A stretch of DNA of 13,233 nucleotides from Chloroflexota bacterium (GTDB taxonomy: Bacteria > Chloroflexota > Limnocylindria > QHBO01). The notes under the pieces were generated by a model that ran no database searches, had not been told where the DNA came from, and worked only from the letters and a program-made list of their open reading frames with translations. The stretch spans positions 1-13,233 of the forward strand of contig JAOUHE010000035.1 in assembly GCA_029865285.1 (NCBI GenBank), given 5' to 3'. Shown here one piece after another: positions 12,421 to 13,233 of the stretch. Positions within the stretch are counted from its first letter, which is position 1. Each line of letters begins with the position of its first letter. A program made the translations under genes and the position numbers.

Positions 12421-13233
12421 CGCTTTCCGGCGCGCGCTTCGCCTATCGCGTCTACCTTGCGCAGGAGGCGGCGGGGACGTTCCTGTTCATGATGGTCATC
12501 ACCGCCTCGGGCCTCTTCATGATCCAGGTGGCGAAGTTCGACGCGCTGCAGCTGGTGTTGGTCGGCACGACCCTGGAGGCCTCGGCGTTCATCTTCGAGG
12601 TGCCGACCGGGGTGCTGGCCGATACGGTCAGCCGTCGACTGTCGGTGATCATCGGCACCGCGCTCATCGGGATCGGACTGGTCGTCTGGGGCGCGTGGGC
12701 GCTGTTTCCCACCATCCTGCTGGCACAGGTGCTGTGGGGGATCGGGTTCACGTTCACCTCGGGTGCCACGCAGGCCTGGATCAGCGATGAGACGGGCAAC
12801 CAGGAGACCGGGAAGATCTACCTGCGTGGCGCACAGCTGGCCTGGGCAGCCGGTGGGGTTGGGATCGTGGCCAGCGTGCCGCTCACCGCACTGTGGGGCC
12901 TGCAAGCGCCGATCGTGGCGGGCGGTGCCGGCTACCTGCTGATGGCCGTGGCCCTGGCCATCTGGATGCCGGAGCGCCACTGGTTGCCGGCGCCGCGCGA
13001 TGGCCGATCAACGGTTCGCGCCATGGGTGACACGGTGCGCCGCGCCGTCAGCACCGTGCGCGTCTTTCCGGCGCTGCTCACCATCCTGGCCATCTCCTTC
13101 GTGGGGGGCGCCGGGAGCGAGGCGTTCGATCGGCTGCGCGAGCTGCACATCCTCGGCAACTTCGCGCTCCCAACATCCCCGAACCTGCCGGCGATCGCCT
13201 GGTTTGCGCTCATCAATCTCGTGTCGCTCGCGG
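12417..13233 (+). CDS. MFS transporter, N-terminal 272 residues, cut by right edge
   Basis: A GTG at 12417-12419 overlaps the GNAT stop codon and opens a frame that stays open to the window edge. The product is strongly hydrophobic with segments at about 20-38, 46-66, 78-95, 98-118, 141-158, 164-184, 218-236 and from 258, as expected for the first half of a 12-helix major facilitator plus the start of the second half. The loop between helices 2 and 3 has EVPTGVLADTVSRRLS (61-76), a form of MFS motif A with the conserved Asp (D69) and Arg pair. A basic cytoplasmic loop (PERHWLPAPRDGRSTVRAMG, 185-204) separates the halves. Substrate is unknown; efflux is plausible because of the coupled acetyltransferase but is not shown. 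Confidence 0.88.
   Translation, partial: MTLSGARFAYRVYLAQEAAGTFLFMMVITASGLFMIQVAKFDALQLVLVGTTLEASAFIFEVPTGVLADTVSRRLSVIIGTALIGIGLVVWGAWALFPTILLAQVLWGIGFTFTSGATQAWISDETGNQETGKIYLRGAQLAWAAGGVGIVASVPLTALWGLQAPIVAGGAGYLLMAVALAIWMPERHWLPAPRDGRSTVRAMGDTVRRAVSTVRVFPALLTILAISFVGGAGSEAFDRLRELHILGNFALPTSPNLPAIAWFALINLVSLA

Noticed and set aside
1..13233. CRISPR arrays, tRNA or rRNA genes, insertion sequences, attachment sites or a novel defence system
   Set aside because: I saw no regularly spaced direct repeats, no tRNA-like cloverleaf, no transposase or integrase motifs and no defence-gene cluster. The STAND-type ATPase alone, fused to a cyclase, is better explained as a signalling protein.

Overview
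The window is a high-GC, gene-dense bacterial chromosomal segment with strong G/C bias at third codon positions and GTG/TTG starts. Its core is a run of conserved housekeeping genes that reads like two Gram-positive-type neighbourhoods joined together: rpsU-yqeY-(7TM-HD phosphodiesterase pgpH)-ybeY, followed directly by pth-mfd. With a class III cyclase/ATPase/TPR protein next door and the high GC, this fits a Chloroflexota-like bacterium (possibly a Limnocylindria/Ellin6529-type lineage) or a neighbouring Terrabacteria group. That placement is inference; the window holds no rRNA or other marker that settles it.

Layout: (1) 1-982, minus strand: a TetR-family repressor whose stop overlaps by 4 nt the start of a PEP synthase/PPDK-type ATP-binding protein that runs off the left edge. 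The tetR start sits inside a promoter/operator-like region. (2) 983-1153: divergent intergenic region with the tetR promoter, a TTGACC-N17-TAGACT promoter for rpsU, and a structured leader ending in a perfect AGGAGG. (3) 1154-8603, plus strand: rpsU, yqeY, pgpH, ybeY, pth and mfd, with short gaps of 2 to 52 nt. Internal promoter-like elements precede ybeY and pth. (4) 8691-11753: a 1020-residue cyclase-STAND ATPase-TPR-like signalling protein. (5) 11750-13233: a doubtful 49-codon ORF, a RimJ/RimL-type GNAT acetyltransferase, and an MFS transporter cut by the right edge, all linked by 4-nt overlaps. No stretch longer than about 175 nt lacks a gene.

Functionally, the central block serves translation and RNA quality (bS21, the YqeY tRNA-amidotransferase-like protein, the YbeY endoribonuclease, peptidyl-tRNA hydrolase), transcription-coupled repair (Mfd) and c-di-AMP turnover (PgpH). 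The flanks look accessory: a regulated ATP-grasp/PEP-utilising enzyme on the left, and a cyclase-ATPase regulator plus a modification/efflux pair on the right.

The most notable non-coding signal is translational. rpsU carries a perfect Shine-Dalgarno and a TTG start behind a nested hairpin leader. tetR, ybeY, pth and the cyclase gene have no convincing Shine-Dalgarno but do have a TAN3T -10-like hexamer only 6-9 nt upstream of the start, as expected for leaderless or near-leaderless mRNAs. I see no CRISPR array, tRNA, rRNA, insertion sequence or obvious new defence system.
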